A stretch of DNA of 64,000 bases from Pseudosporangium ferrugineum (GTDB lineage: Bacteria; Actinomycetota; Actinomycetes; Mycobacteriales; Micromonosporaceae): the NCBI RefSeq assembly GCF_003002065.1, contig NZ_PVZG01000025.1, forward strand, positions 1-64,000. Reading direction: 5' to 3'. Shown here in pieces: positions 1 to 8,252 of the stretch. Numbering within the stretch: position 1 is the stretch's first letter; each line of letters begins with the position of its first letter. The notes beneath the pieces were generated by a model. The model made no database searches. It worked only from the letters and a program-made list of their open reading frames with translations, and was not told the origin of the DNA. Both the position numbers and the translations under genes were made by a program.

Positions 1-254
1 TTGATCAGCCTCTGGACCTGGACTTCGGACAGCACCGGGTCGGGTCCGGGCGCTCCGCGTGAGGCCAGGGCCTGTTCGCCGCCGGCTTTCCACGCTCGCC
101 GCCACGCGTACGCCGACTTCGTGGAGATCTCCAGCTCAGCGGCCACCTGCGGGGCACTCACCCCGGCGGCGAACATGCGTGCTGCCTGCCGTCGTACCTG
201 TTCCCGGCGGGCGCGTTGTTGCGGGCCGACCCCGCCGCCGTCCCCGTATCGCAT
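1..254 (-). CDS. IS630-family transposase, N-terminal part (runs off window)
   Basis: Reading the minus strand from an ATG at 254 gives 84 codons without a stop to the window edge. The protein begins MRYGDGGG, is rich in Arg and Gln, and carries a helix-turn-helix (FAAGVSAPQVAAELEISTKS, then AYAWRRAWKAGG) followed by the ALASRG linker typical of the winged-helix N-terminus of actinobacterial IS630-type transposases. The DDE catalytic part lies outside the window, so intactness cannot be judged. The CTAG tetranucleotide just beyond the start codon fits the TA-rich target preference of this family, but I cannot define the inverted repeat. A plus-strand reading of the same bases is a shadow. Confidence 0.8.
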   Translation of the reverse strand, partial: MRYGDGGGVGPQQRARREQVRRQAARMFAAGVSAPQVAAELEISTKSAYAWRRAWKAGGEQALASRGAPGPDPVLSEVQVQRLI

Positions 255-453
255 GCCCTAACTAGACAGCAGCCATGAAACGGCAGGAATCACCCAAAGC
301 GGCGATGTGGACGTAGGAGTGACCTCGACTCCGGAAGCTCAGTAACCACCGCTCCGTCGAAGCGGGGGGAACTCACGCGCGTGTGCCGTGAGATTCCCGG
401 GTAGCAGATCGTCTGACGATCGATGCTGTGGTGCCCGGTAAAGGCCGCTTGCG

Positions 454-658
454 GTGATCGGTGGCACGTGGCCGTTGGTTCCGAGCCTGATCGCGCTCGT
501 CGTGTCGGTGGCCGTCATCATGGTCGCCGGCCGGGCGTTGGCAGCCACGGCCGACGCGCCTGGCCGACCGGACCGGAGGTATCGGATTCGAGGGCGTGGA
601 CATCCCGGTGATCTACGGCTCGGCGGTCGTCATGCTGCTGGTGCGGGCCTATCTCTGA
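454..658 (+). pseudogene. Remnant of a sodium:calcium antiporter family membrane protein, internal deletion plus frameshift
   Basis: A GTG start at 454, preceded by AAAGG, opens a first transmembrane helix (VPSLIALVVSVAVIMVAG) and then ALAATAD. One base out of frame the sequence continues RLADRTG, as expected for the start of actinobacterial CaCA-type antiporters. It then jumps directly to GIGFEGVDIPVIYGSAVVML and a TGA at 656-658, which resembles the final helix of the same family (usual pattern RRxRxGIGxIGFE). About 300 expected central residues are absent. The family match is from memory of these proteins. The deletion and +1 shift are visible in the sequence. Its position beside a transposase suggests IS-linked decay. 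Confidence 0.55.
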
Positions 659-703
659 CGGTCCGATGCGCATAACCTGCCCGCTCGCAGCGGTCGCGTC
701 GCG

Positions 704-2287
704 TCACCACTTGCGTTGGCGGCGCAGCCGTCGGGGACGACCATCCGGGTCGTAGATGAGCAGGTACGGTGCGGTGGCCCAGGCCCGGGTGAACGCCGAC
801 AGCCGGCGTGGATCGTGTCGCCGCAGCCGTCCGGGTGGCCGGGTCCCACGCCGCCCGCCGTCATGCCACGCGTCCAGGGCGGCGGCAGCGGTGGTCAGGG
901 CGTGCACGGCGTCGGCCGGATCGAGCAGGTCGCCGTCGTCACCGGGCGCACGGTCGAGGTGTTCGCGCATCAGTGTCAGGCGCAGGTCCCGGGCGAACAC
1001 GCGGGCGCAGTCGCCCAGCCCGCCCGGATCGTGAGGCGGGCGGGGGTCCGGCGTGGGGTCGAGGACGGCGCAGGACAGTTCGCTGTCGTGGCTCCAGGAG
1101 CGGCGGTTGAAGTTGTCGCTGCCGACGCTGGCCCACACGTCGTCGACGACGCAGACCTTGGCGTGGACGTAGACGGGAGTGCCGGCGTGGTTCTCCAGGT
1201 CGTAGACGTGTACGCGGGACGGGTCGACCCGCCGGCACACGTCGAGGGCACGCTGCCGGCCGATCTGATTCGGGGGCAGGGCGAGCCCGCCGTCGACATC
1301 GGGATGCCGCGGCACCACGACGACCAGATGGAGTGCCGGGTTCTCGCGCAGTGCGGCGGCGAAGAGGTCGGCGACCTCGGTCGACCACATGTACTGGTCC
1401 TCGAGGTAGATTAGCCGCCGGGCCCGCCGGATCGCCTTGACGTAGCCACGGGCGATGCTGCGCTCGCCGCTGGGTGCGAACGGGTACGGCCGTACCTTCG
1501 CCGGATACGTACGCATGAGCTGGACCTGGTGTGGTCCGCGAGGGCCCGGGATGGGTGTCCGCGGGGGCAGCGGACCCGGGCGTACGGGCCGGCCGGCGAG
1601 CCGGTCCCGCAGCATGGCCACCGGGTTGCCGGCGCGCAGCGGTGCGGGATCGTCCCAGCGTTCGCGGAAGGTGTGTTCGAGCGCGGCGACGACGGGGCCG
1701 CGGAGTTCGAGCTGGACGTCGTGCCAGGGCGGGCGGTTACCGTAGACGCCGGACATGCTGATCGGCTGGGGATCCCCGGTGTGGTCGGCGTCGTCGCGGC
1801 GGCTGTGGCACAGGTCGATGCCCCCGGCGAACGCGACATCCCGTTCCGGGCGTTCGGGATGCCGGGCGACGCCGAACTTCTGGTGGTGCGATCCGAAGTA
1901 GCGCACCCGCTGGTCCAGCCGCACCTGACCGCCGTCGTGGTCGAGGTTCTCGGCGAGGTTGCGGTTCTCCCGGGCGGTTCGCACGAGGGTGTCGAGGTGG
2001 GAGCGCCACACCAGCCCTTTGACCTGTACGCCCCGGCGGGCGGCCGCCGACAGCAGCTCGGCGACGGTGGGGCCGTCCGGGCGCAGCAGTTGGTCGGGGT
2101 CTCCGCGCCAGTCGGTGAACAGCAGGAGGTCGCCGGAGGCCATGGCTTCGACCACGTTGACGAGCCGATCGAAGTAGGCGGCGCCGTGCACGTGAACGGA
2201 GACGAGATTGTCGTCCGACCAGGGCGGCAGGTCTGTCGCAGCGTTTCCACGCTCCGCACGGGTCAGAACCCAGTCTTCGACACGCAC
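704..2287 (-). CDS. Phospholipase D-like / cardiolipin synthase-type phosphodiesterase
   Basis: 527 residues with two phospholipase D motifs: a first degenerate copy near residue 134 (HHQKFGVA, with the Asp displaced) and a canonical second copy (HAKVCVVDD followed by GSDNFNRRS). The region between contains IYLEDQYMWS, common in the PLD superfamily. No signal peptide or membrane helix is evident, so it probably acts on phosphatidyl substrates from the cytoplasmic side. The GTG start at 2287 is chosen because AAGGAG lies 8 bases upstream. It follows the kinase gene on the same strand after 50 bases and is probably cotranscribed. Whether it hydrolyses phospholipid or transfers phosphatidyl groups cannot be told. 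Confidence 0.8.
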   Translation of the reverse strand: MRVEDWVLTRAERGNAATDLPPWSDDNLVSVHVHGAAYFDRLVNVVEAMASGDLLLFTDWRGDPDQLLRPDGPTVAELLSAAARRGVQVKGLVWRSHLDTLVRTARENRNLAENLDHDGGQVRLDQRVRYFGSHHQKFGVARHPERPERDVAFAGGIDLCHSRRDDADHTGDPQPISMSGVYGNRPPWHDVQLELRGPVVAALEHTFRERWDDPAPLRAGNPVAMLRDRLAGRPVRPGPLPPRTPIPGPRGPHQVQLMRTYPAKVRPYPFAPSGERSIARGYVKAIRRARRLIYLEDQYMWSTEVADLFAAALRENPALHLVVVVPRHPDVDGGLALPPNQIGRQRALDVCRRVDPSRVHVYDLENHAGTPVYVHAKVCVVDDVWASVGSDNFNRRSWSHDSELSCAVLDPTPDPRPPHDPGGLGDCARVFARDLRLTLMREHLDRAPGDDGDLLDPADAVHALTTAAAALDAWHDGGRRGTRPPGRLRRHDPRRLSAFTRAWATAPYLLIYDPDGRPRRLRRQRKW

Positions 2288-2337
2288 CCCGGTTCTCCTT
2301 CTCGCGACGGGTCGTGGCAGGGAATGGCCGCGGGTCT

Positions 2338-4125
2338 TCAGTCGCTCGTGGCCGGAGGATACGTGCCCTGGGACGGTGAGGCCGACGCGCTGGTCGTGCG
2401 GCTCGACGGTGGCGCTGTCCGGTCGGGTGACGCGGTAGCGGTGGGCTCCTCGGCCGGGTCAGGGTTGGTGGTGCCGGGGAGTTCACCGGACGGGCCGGCC
2501 GTACGCGTCGGGGTGGCGCTCGGCGGTGCCGACGACGCGGGAGTCGATTCCGGTGCCGCAGGTGTGGATGTTGCTGAGGGTATGACGGTCGGTGCCGGTC
2601 GAGTGCGGGTGGATGTCTGCCGGACCGGTGTCGCCGGCGTGGCGGCGTTCGACGTTTCCGGGTTGGTCGTCGCGGTCTGCGGTACGGCTGCTCCTGCGGC
2701 TCGCCCGGGCTCTCGCCGGTCCGGCGCGGCGTGCGAAGGCTTGTCCGGCCCGTCGGATGTGGCCGATTCGGCGCGGGTGTGACTGCTGACCTGGTTGCAG
2801 GGGGCGCCGTTGACGGTGAAGCGGCGCGGGGTGGCCGGCTCGTCGGCGTCAGCGTTCCCCAGCATGACGGCGGTGATGTCGGCGCCAGGTGTCAGCGGAC
2901 GGTCGGCGGTGAGCGTGACGGTGCGTTGCTGTTGGCTCCACCGGACTCCGTCGGCGCCAGTGAGGTGCTGGCCCGGCGGCAACCGGAACCGAAGCGACCA
3001 ATCGGGCAGGCGATGGTCGCCGGTGTGGGTCACGATCAGCCGGGCGGTGAAGGTGCCGTCGGCGCGCCACCGCAGAGCGTAGTCCGCCGCGCAGGACAGC
3101 CCGGCTTCCGCGGTGATGTCGCTGTCGGCGCCGGCCCGGTCCCCGGCGCCGGCGATCTGGGTGGCGACCACTGCTGCCAGGACGGCCAACCCGGTACCGG
3201 CCAGCATTGCGGGACGCCGTAGCCGTTGCGCACGCCCGGCCGCAGTGCGAGTCGGCTGCGGTGTCGTCGACGGTTGCCCCGAGCGCAGCGGCTGCGTGAG
3301 GGAGGCTGTCTCGCCCGGCGCAGCGAGCTCAGTGGCCAGCGTTCCCAGCGTGCGGGCCACCGTGCGGGCGCTTGGCCGCGAAGCCGGGTCAAGCGCGAGG
3401 CATTCGTGCAACAACCGCCGCAGCGCAGAGGGAATGACGACGTCGGCGCCGTCGAGCACGTCAGCGAGGTTCAAGGGCTCGCCCACTGCTCGGTGCGGCA
3501 ACTGTCCGGTCACGCACCAGCTCAGCAGGACTCCCAACGCGTACACGTCACCGGCCGGCGCAGCCGCGGTGTCGGTGGCGGCTTCCGGCGGAAGGTAGGC
3601 CTGGGTTCCCCAGAGCACGCCGTGAGCCTCGGCAGCGTCCTGACCGACGCCGGCGGCGATGCCGAAGTCGACCACCTTGGCACCGGCAGCTCCGAGGATG
3701 ACGTTGCCGGGTTTGACGTCGCGATGCACCAGGCCCTGCGCATGCGCCGCGGCCAGCCCGTCGGCCACCGCCGCACCGATTCGCGCGATGTCCGCCACGG
3801 TCAGCGCCGGGGCGGTGCCGAGGCGAGCGGTCAGCGTCGGCCCGTCGACGAACTCCAGCACCAGGTACGGCCGCAGCGTGCCGTCCTCGTCCCGGTGTTC
3901 GCCGTAGTCGTAGACGTTGGCGACGTTCGGGTGGTTGAGCTGTGCTGCGGCCAGAGCTTCACCGCGGATCCGGCGGCGGACCAGCGGATCGTCGCCGGCG
4001 TCCGGGCTCAGCATCTTGACGGCCACCCGCCGGTGCAGCAGCGCGTCGTCGGCGAGCCACACCACTGCCATGCCGCCGCGGCCGACTTCCTGCCGCAGCC
4101 GGTAGCGCTCGTTCAAGCAATTCAT
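2338..4125 (-). CDS. Membrane Ser/Thr protein kinase with extracytoplasmic CBM2-like domain
   Basis: 595 residues from an ATG at 4125. The kinase domain (about 1-265) has the glycine loop GRGGMA, lysine in VAVKML (residue 37), HRDVKPGN (134) and DFG (153). A transmembrane helix lies at about 305-327. Residues about 344-443 look like a family 2 carbohydrate-binding module: two end cysteines (CAADY and NGAPC), the DWSLRFRLPPGQ strand and a Pro-Gly turn. A 150-residue Pro/Ser/Thr-rich tail follows. Kinase plus CBM2 suggests sensing of wall or external polysaccharide (inference). A GTG at 4149 is an alternative start. A SigB-like promoter and a GTCA repeat lie upstream. Confidence 0.88.
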   Translation of the reverse strand: MNCLNERYRLRQEVGRGGMAVVWLADDALLHRRVAVKMLSPDAGDDPLVRRRIRGEALAAAQLNHPNVANVYDYGEHRDEDGTLRPYLVLEFVDGPTLTARLGTAPALTVADIARIGAAVADGLAAAHAQGLVHRDVKPGNVILGAAGAKVVDFGIAAGVGQDAAEAHGVLWGTQAYLPPEAATDTAAAPAGDVYALGVLLSWCVTGQLPHRAVGEPLNLADVLDGADVVIPSALRRLLHECLALDPASRPSARTVARTLGTLATELAAPGETASLTQPLRSGQPSTTPQPTRTAAGRAQRLRRPAMLAGTGLAVLAAVVATQIAGAGDRAGADSDITAEAGLSCAADYALRWRADGTFTARLIVTHTGDHRLPDWSLRFRLPPGQHLTGADGVRWSQQQRTVTLTADRPLTPGADITAVMLGNADADEPATPRRFTVNGAPCNQVSSHTRAESATSDGPDKPSHAAPDRREPGRAAGAAVPQTATTNPETSNAATPATPVRQTSTRTRPAPTVIPSATSTPAAPESTPASSAPPSATPTRTAGPSGELPGTTNPDPAEEPTATASPDRTAPPSSRTTSASASPSQGTYPPATSD

Positions 4126-4220
4126 GATCGCGTCTTCCAGGTCCTTTCGCACCGACCGGTGCGTCGGGGTCGGCGACCGTTGCTGTCGTCCCGGAGGGCC
4201 GCCTGGATCTGCAATCGCAC

Positions 4221-4245
4221 CTACCCGGCGAGTTCTGACGGAAAC
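4221..4245 (-). promoter_or_regulatory. SigB/SigF-type promoter upstream of the kinase gene
   Basis: On the minus strand GTTTCC (4245-4240) is followed after exactly 13 bases by GGGTAG (4226-4221). This is the SigB/SigF pattern shared by about eleven sites in the window. It lies 96 bases upstream of the kinase ATG. The 311-base gap 4126-4436 otherwise holds only the GTCA repeat and the palindrome listed separately. Confidence 0.7.
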
Positions 4246-4281
4246 TCGCACGGCCTTTCTGCGGCGGGCGAACGGCCGACT

Positions 4282-4297
4282 GTCACGAAGCTGTCAT
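4282..4297 (+). promoter_or_regulatory. GTCA direct repeat (11-base period), kinase upstream region
   Basis: GTCAC at 4282 and GTCAT at 4293, each preceded by CT. It sits 37 bases beyond the -35 of the kinase promoter, but the repeats read on the opposite strand from the kinase gene. One of nine such repeats in the window. Confidence 0.55.
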
Positions 4298-4364
4298 GAC
4301 TTCGTGGTCCGGCCGGGACGATTGAGCAGACCCTGTTGCTCCTCCTCCCTCCCGGCCGAGCCTG

Positions 4365-4378
4365 TCAGGACGTCCTGA
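4365..4378. repeat. Perfect 14-base palindrome TCAGGACGTCCTGA
   Basis: Perfect two-fold symmetric 14-mer between the end of the beta-propeller gene (4437) and the kinase upstream region. It could be an operator or the top of a weak terminator. There is no T tract. Function unknown. Confidence 0.4.
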
Positions 4379-4436
4379 GGCAGACGGCTCCTCGGCCTGC
4401 CAGGACCGCGCCGGCGAGACCCCTGTCGAGGTGAGC

Positions 4437-5645
4437 TCAGAACGCGGCGAAGCGTTTGTTGGATCGGCCCGCGACGACGGTGAAGTCACCGCCCGCGCTG
4501 ATCTGCCCCAGGGCGGGGCTGGCGGTCAGTGCGCGTACCCCGACCACGCCGTTGGCCTGCGGCGCCCAGTCGCTCAATTGGCCTTTCCCGTCGATGGCGG
4601 CGAACTTGACGCGCGGGACGGACCCGTCGGTGCACGCTCCCCGGGCCGTGTTGCGTGCCGTGGTGCAGGCGACATCGAAATGCCCGCCGACGTAAGTGAT
4701 GCCGTCCAGTCTCGTGATCGCCTGGACGTCTCCGTCGAACACGCGGCTCCACTTGGTCGCGCCCGTGGTGCTGTATCGCACGGCGCGTCCTCCCTGCCCG
4801 CCGTGTGCGGCGTAGACACCGGTCGAGTCAGCGGTGAGGGCGTACACAGCGGAGGGTGCGGCCGGACGGAAGCCGGTGTGCAGTTCTCCGGTAGACGTGT
4901 CCACGGCGGCGAGCCGGAGGGTCGCGCGGACGTCGTCGGCCTTGTGGAAGCGTCCGCCGACATACAACCGGTTGCCGGTCACGGCGAGTGCGTTGACCGT
5001 GTCGTCGGTTCGGGCTGCCCAGGTCGCCAGAGTTCCGGCCGGCAGTGAGAATCTCGCCAGATTCGCCCGGTTCTTGCCGTCCACAGCGGTGATCCGGCCG
5101 CCGACGAAAAGTCGTCCACCGCCCACGGCCAGGGCGTTCACCTGCCCGGAGATGTTGTGCTTGAGGGCGGTCACGGACGCGGAAACGGCGCTGATGCCCG
5201 CGAGGGAGTCACGCCTCTTTCCGGAGACGCTCGAGAAATCTCCGCCCACGTAGACCACGCCACCGGAGACTGCGAGGGTCCGCACGGTCGCGTCGGCGGT
5301 GGGAGCCCAGGGGAGCAGCGAGCCGGTGCGCGCGTCCACGGCGGCCAGTCGCTGCCGGGCGACCTTCTTGCCGTCGACGACCGCGGCCGTGAACGAGCCA
5401 CCCACGAACACGGTGGTGCCGCTGTAGACAACGGCGTGGACGGGGCCGTTGAAAGACGGCCCCGCCATCGGTCTGCCGGCGACGGTCCCGGCGGAAGCGG
5501 CGGTGGCCGCCGCGATGACGACTCCGAGGGCCATGGTGCAGGTCAGCGCCCGGCCGGGAAGGGTTGTCGTGAAAAATGGCATGACCGACTTAAGCATCCG
5601 CGTCGTCGTCGCGACGCCCATTCCGGGCCGCCATGTCGGCTTCAT
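4437..5645 (-). CDS. Secreted beta-propeller protein
   Basis: About 402 residues with an N-terminal signal segment (TMALGVVIAAATAASAG). Blade-like repeats follow: V(Y/F)VGG(D/S/R)F, then about 15 residues, LAAVD or similar, then TG, seen at least six times. These resemble the repeats of secreted bacterial propellers of the delta-60/PQQ type. No catalytic residues are recognised, so a binding or scaffold role outside the cell is the most that can be inferred. The start is uncertain: none of the starts at 5645, 5621, 5597 or 5582 has a strong ribosome binding site, and the later ones give a cleaner signal peptide. Confidence 0.72.
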   Translation of the reverse strand: MKPTWRPGMGVATTTRMLKSVMPFFTTTLPGRALTCTMALGVVIAAATAASAGTVAGRPMAGPSFNGPVHAVVYSGTTVFVGGSFTAAVVDGKKVARQRLAAVDARTGSLLPWAPTADATVRTLAVSGGVVYVGGDFSSVSGKRRDSLAGISAVSASVTALKHNISGQVNALAVGGGRLFVGGRITAVDGKNRANLARFSLPAGTLATWAARTDDTVNALAVTGNRLYVGGRFHKADDVRATLRLAAVDTSTGELHTGFRPAAPSAVYALTADSTGVYAAHGGQGGRAVRYSTTGATKWSRVFDGDVQAITRLDGITYVGGHFDVACTTARNTARGACTDGSVPRVKFAAIDGKGQLSDWAPQANGVVGVRALTASPALGQISAGGDFTVVAGRSNKRFAAF

Positions 5646-5678
5646 CTGGGCAACCGAAGAACGGACCCCGTAACGGTG

Positions 5679-5694
5679 GTCATCGAATTGTCAT
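5679..5694 (+). promoter_or_regulatory. GTCA direct repeat (11-base period) near the propeller start
   Basis: GTCAT at 5679 and GTCAT at 5690, in the 92-base gap between the propeller gene and the next lipoprotein gene. Orientation is opposite to the propeller gene. Confidence 0.5.
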
Positions 5695-5737
5695 GATTCT
5701 GCGCGCGATTGGTGAAAGACGTCGGGGGTGCGGTTTC

Positions 5738-6184
5738 TCAGGCCCGGGAAGAGACGTCGGCGGCCACCAGGATCTTCCGATTGTCGTACGCGTGATAGGC
5801 CGCGGGTGCGGCAAGGTCGAACCGGGCGGCCAGGCGGGCGTAGTCGAAGCGGTCGAGCACGCCGTACACCGTCACCAGCCCGCGAGGCTGCAGCTCGGCC
5901 CGGGCGTCGGAAAGCACCAGCAGGCCCTGCGCCGGCAGGTCCACGTCGGCGACCACGAATGACCGCGGCGTCAGAATCGTGGTCACCGTCGCGGTGACGA
6001 TGAGCCGTGCGCCCACGTTGGTGGCCTCGATGGTGTTGCGCAACGCCGTGCGCCGGGGCTCCGCCGCCGGCTCATCACGGGTGCATCCGGGTGTGCATGC
6101 CGCCGTCAGGGCGACGACAAGAACGAAGATCAGCCATGTGAGCCTGGTTCGCCACACGGCGCGTGCGCTGTTCGATGCGGGCAC
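5738..6184 (-). CDS. OB-fold lipoprotein, paralogue 1
   Basis: About 148 residues. A hydrophobic N-terminus ends in LTAAC, a lipobox. The mature part contains the core VTATVTTILTPRSFVV, LLVLSD and VTVYGVLDRFDYARL, shared with the genes at 11142-11612 and 17358-17801. The pattern is consistent with a small OB-fold envelope protein, a fold inferred from the strand pattern and not proved. The GTG at 6184 is preferred because GAGG lies 8 bases upstream. A GTG at 6193 is possible. A GTCA repeat lies about 90 bases upstream in the same orientation. Confidence 0.72.
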   Translation of the reverse strand: MPASNSARAVWRTRLTWLIFVLVVALTAACTPGCTRDEPAAEPRRTALRNTIEATNVGARLIVTATVTTILTPRSFVVADVDLPAQGLLVLSDARAELQPRGLVTVYGVLDRFDYARLAARFDLAAPAAYHAYDNRKILVAADVSSRA

Positions 6185-6275
6185 AATGACCACCTCGCCG
6201 ATTCAGTGGGGGTCCCTCTGCGGCGCTGGATTCCTCCAGGCTAGGGACGGTCCGAGGCGATTCCCCACCGAACCC

Positions 6276-6291
6276 GTGACGGTTGCGTGAC
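6276..6291 (-). promoter_or_regulatory. GTCA direct repeat upstream of OB-fold lipoprotein 1
   Basis: On the minus strand GTCAC (6291) and GTCAC (6280) lie 11 bases apart, about 90 bases upstream of the lipoprotein start and in the same orientation. Confidence 0.6.
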
Positions 6292-6320
6292 AGGTTCGCC
6301 CGCGCAGGACTCGCGGGCAG

Positions 6321-6488
6321 TCACCGCCCCCGCCGGGTCCGAGGGGCGGCGAGGGCTCCCATGACGAGGGCAACGACGAATAGGCCCGCGCCGACGAGGA
6401 TCAGGACACCGATGGACATCAGGGTGCCCGCGGCGGTGACCAGGACTCCGGCGACGGCGAGCGTCACGAGGAAGATGCGCATTGCCAT
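6321..6488 (-). CDS. Small two-helix membrane protein
   Basis: 55 residues from ATG 6488. Two hydrophobic stretches (IFLVTLAVAGVLVTAAGT and SIGVLILVGAGLFVVALVMG) are followed by a basic tail ending RTRRGR. Codon choice is strongly GC at third positions. It lies 12 bases downstream of the STAS gene on the same strand, so it is probably the last gene of the 7426-6321 operon. No family recognised. Confidence 0.6.
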   Translation of the reverse strand: MAMRIFLVTLAVAGVLVTAAGTLMSIGVLILVGAGLFVVALVMGALAAPRTRRGR

Positions 6489-6500
6489 GACGGCCTCCGA

Positions 6501-7130
6501 TCAGCTCTCCGTGGAACGGTGTGGAGCCTCGACGTCGGCTTCCCGGTGCTCGTCCGCGCCCTGTTGCAGGACCGCCGTCAGCGCCGCCTCGAGGTCGTCG
6601 AAGGTGCGGAAGACGCTGTCCAGCCGCATCGTGTGGAGCACCGTCATGACGAATCGTGACGGTGCCACCAGGTCGAACGTGGCCCGGTGCTGCCTGGCCT
6701 CCTGCCGGGCCCGAACCAGCAGTCCCAGTCCGGAGGAGTCGATGAAGCCGACCGCGTGCACATCCATCACGATGTGCGGGTGGGTGGCCGCGGCGTGCAT
6801 GAGGTCGTCGCGCAGGCGTTCCGCGGAATCGGAGTCGAGGTCCGTCAGCGGCGTGATCACGGCCACCCCGGCCGCAGGTCCGGTACGGATGTCGTAGGAG
6901 GCGCCGTGCGCTCGCGATTCCCGGGCCTGCGGACTGGGCGGGGTGGGGTCCAGGCTGCAGCGCGGGCACCGGTGCATGCCCGTGGCGAACGGCGATCCGC
7001 TCCATCCCAGCGCGGCGATGAGCGGCCACACCACGTCGGTGTCGGGCGGTGCCTCGGCGGCGGTGTCCTCGTACCCGCACTGATCGCAGATGAGCAGGGT
7101 GGCGCGGGTGCCGGCGGGGACGACGGTCAT
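6501..7130 (-). CDS. Zinc-ribbon-like / STAS domain protein (anti-sigma factor antagonist type)
   Basis: 209 residues. The N-terminal 75 residues contain CDQCGYED and HRCPRC, two CxxC pairs that could form a zinc ribbon. Residues about 85-190 form a STAS domain with GVAVITPLTDLDSDSAERL and the phospho-acceptor motif FIDSSGLGLLVRAR intact. In partner-switching systems this serine is phosphorylated by an RsbW-type kinase. No such kinase gene is in the window. The start ATG overlaps the stop of the preceding gene (ATGA). The Cys-rich N-terminus is unusual for an anti-anti-sigma factor and might confer metal or redox sensing (inference). Confidence 0.82.
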   Translation of the reverse strand: MTVVPAGTRATLLICDQCGYEDTAAEAPPDTDVVWPLIAALGWSGSPFATGMHRCPRCSLDPTPPSPQARESRAHGASYDIRTGPAAGVAVITPLTDLDSDSAERLRDDLMHAAATHPHIVMDVHAVGFIDSSGLGLLVRARQEARQHRATFDLVAPSRFVMTVLHTMRLDSVFRTFDDLEAALTAVLQQGADEHREADVEAPHRSTES

Positions 7131-7426
7131 CGCGAACCGCTCACGTCGTAGGGGCGGGCCTCCGGTGGCTGCCGGTCGGCGGTCGCAACCACGAGAGTCA
7201 CGGCGACACCGGCGCACATGACCTGGAGGACGACCTCGAGAGGGCTGATGCCGGTGGCTCGGATGCCGACGACGTGGCTGACCACGCTGCCGAGGACCGC
7301 GGCGCCGACGGCCACGGCCAGCGGTACCCAGAACGGAATGCTGCGGCCCGCCGGGACGGCCCATCGGCCGCACAGTCCGAGCAGGGTACCGACGGCCACC
7401 GCGGTGGCGAGGCTGCTGATAGTCAT
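7127..7426 (-). CDS. GlsB/YeaQ/YmgE-type small membrane stress protein
   Basis: 99 residues with three predicted helices and the family pattern LGLCGRWAVPAGRSIPFWVPLAVAV-type N-terminus, then GSVVSHVVG and a final helix. Proteins of this group are induced by general stress, with unknown biochemistry. The start at 7426 is supported by GAGGAC 9 bases upstream. It is first in an operon with the STAS gene, with which it overlaps 4 bases, and is divergent from the response regulator gene. Confidence 0.7.
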   Translation of the reverse strand: MTISSLATAVAVGTLLGLCGRWAVPAGRSIPFWVPLAVAVGAAVLGSVVSHVVGIRATGISPLEVVLQVMCAGVAVTLVVATADRQPPEARPYDVSGSR

Positions 7427-7501
7427 GACTCGTGTCCTCAAAGCGGAGATCCGGACTCCTGCGAACTTGCCCGGCGAACTCGGCGGAAGCTGCCCTGCCG
7501 T

Positions 7502-7517
7502 ATGACAGTCCGATGAC
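7502..7517 (-). promoter_or_regulatory. GTCA direct repeat between the GlsB-type gene and the response regulator gene
   Basis: On the minus strand GTCAT (7517) and GTCAT (7506) lie 11 bases apart, 76 bases upstream of the GlsB-type start and 61 bases from the response regulator start on the other side. This placement would suit autoregulation of the two-component genes. Confidence 0.62.
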
Positions 7518-7577
7518 AAACGCTGCGGACGTGGCGGGTGACGTGCCGGTCGGGTACGGCCGGGGCATCATGCGGGT

Positions 7578-8252
7578 ATGGGTTCCGTGCTGCTGATCGA
7601 GGACGACGACCGGATCCGGCTCTCGCTGACCATGGCGCTGGAGGACGAGGGGTACACCGCGCACGGCGTCGCCACCGCCGAGGAGGGGCTGGTGGCGCAG
7701 CGCAGCGATCCGGCGGACACGGTGCTGGTCGATCTCATGCTGCCGGGGATGGACGGCTTCGAGTGCATCCGGCAGCTGCGGCGCGTCGACGACGTGCCGA
7801 TCATCGTGGTGAGTGCGCGCGACGACACCCACGACATCGTGGCGGGGCTGGAGGCCGGAGCGGACGACTACATCGTGAAGCCGGTCGCGGTGAAGGAGCT
7901 CGCCGCGCGGTTGCGGGCGCTGCGCCGCCGGGCCCGCGCGGCGGCGCCGGCCATGACGGTGGCCGCTTTCGGCGACCTGGAGGTGCTGCCGGAAGCGGGG
8001 GAGGTGCGGCTGCGCGGTGAGCCGGTGGCGGTGACGCGTACGGAGTTCCGCCTGCTGTGCGAGCTCGCCGAGCATCCCGGTCAGGTGTTGTCCCGCGAGC
8101 AGCTGCTGCAGCGGGTGTGGGGGTACGAGATCGGTGACGAGCGGCTGGTCGACGTGCACGTGGGCCGGCTGCGGCACAAGATCGAGGAGACTCCCGGCGC
8201 GCCCCGGCACTTGATGACCGTGCGGGGCCTGGGTTACAAGCTGCAGCGATGA
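7578..8252 (+). CDS. OmpR-family response regulator (MtrA/CseB-like)
   Basis: 224 residues. The receiver domain (1-118) has the acidic pair in EDDD, the phospho-acceptor in LVDLMLPG, the Ser in VVSARD and the Lys in IVKPVA. A winged-helix domain (about 128-222) has RTEFRLLCELAEHPGQVLSR and the wing RHKIE..VRGLGYKL. It should bind direct repeats with an 11-base period as OmpR-family dimers do, and such a repeat lies just upstream. The stop overlaps the kinase start by 4 bases. Confidence 0.92.
   Translation: MGSVLLIEDDDRIRLSLTMALEDEGYTAHGVATAEEGLVAQRSDPADTVLVDLMLPGMDGFECIRQLRRVDDVPIIVVSARDDTHDIVAGLEAGADDYIVKPVAVKELAARLRALRRRARAAAPAMTVAAFGDLEVLPEAGEVRLRGEPVAVTRTEFRLLCELAEHPGQVLSREQLLQRVWGYEIGDERLVDVHVGRLRHKIEETPGAPRHLMTVRGLGYKLQR

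Noticed and set aside
1..261. 86-codon plus-strand open frame at the left edge
   Set aside because: The minus strand encodes a recognisable IS630 transposase N-terminus. The plus frame is its shadow.
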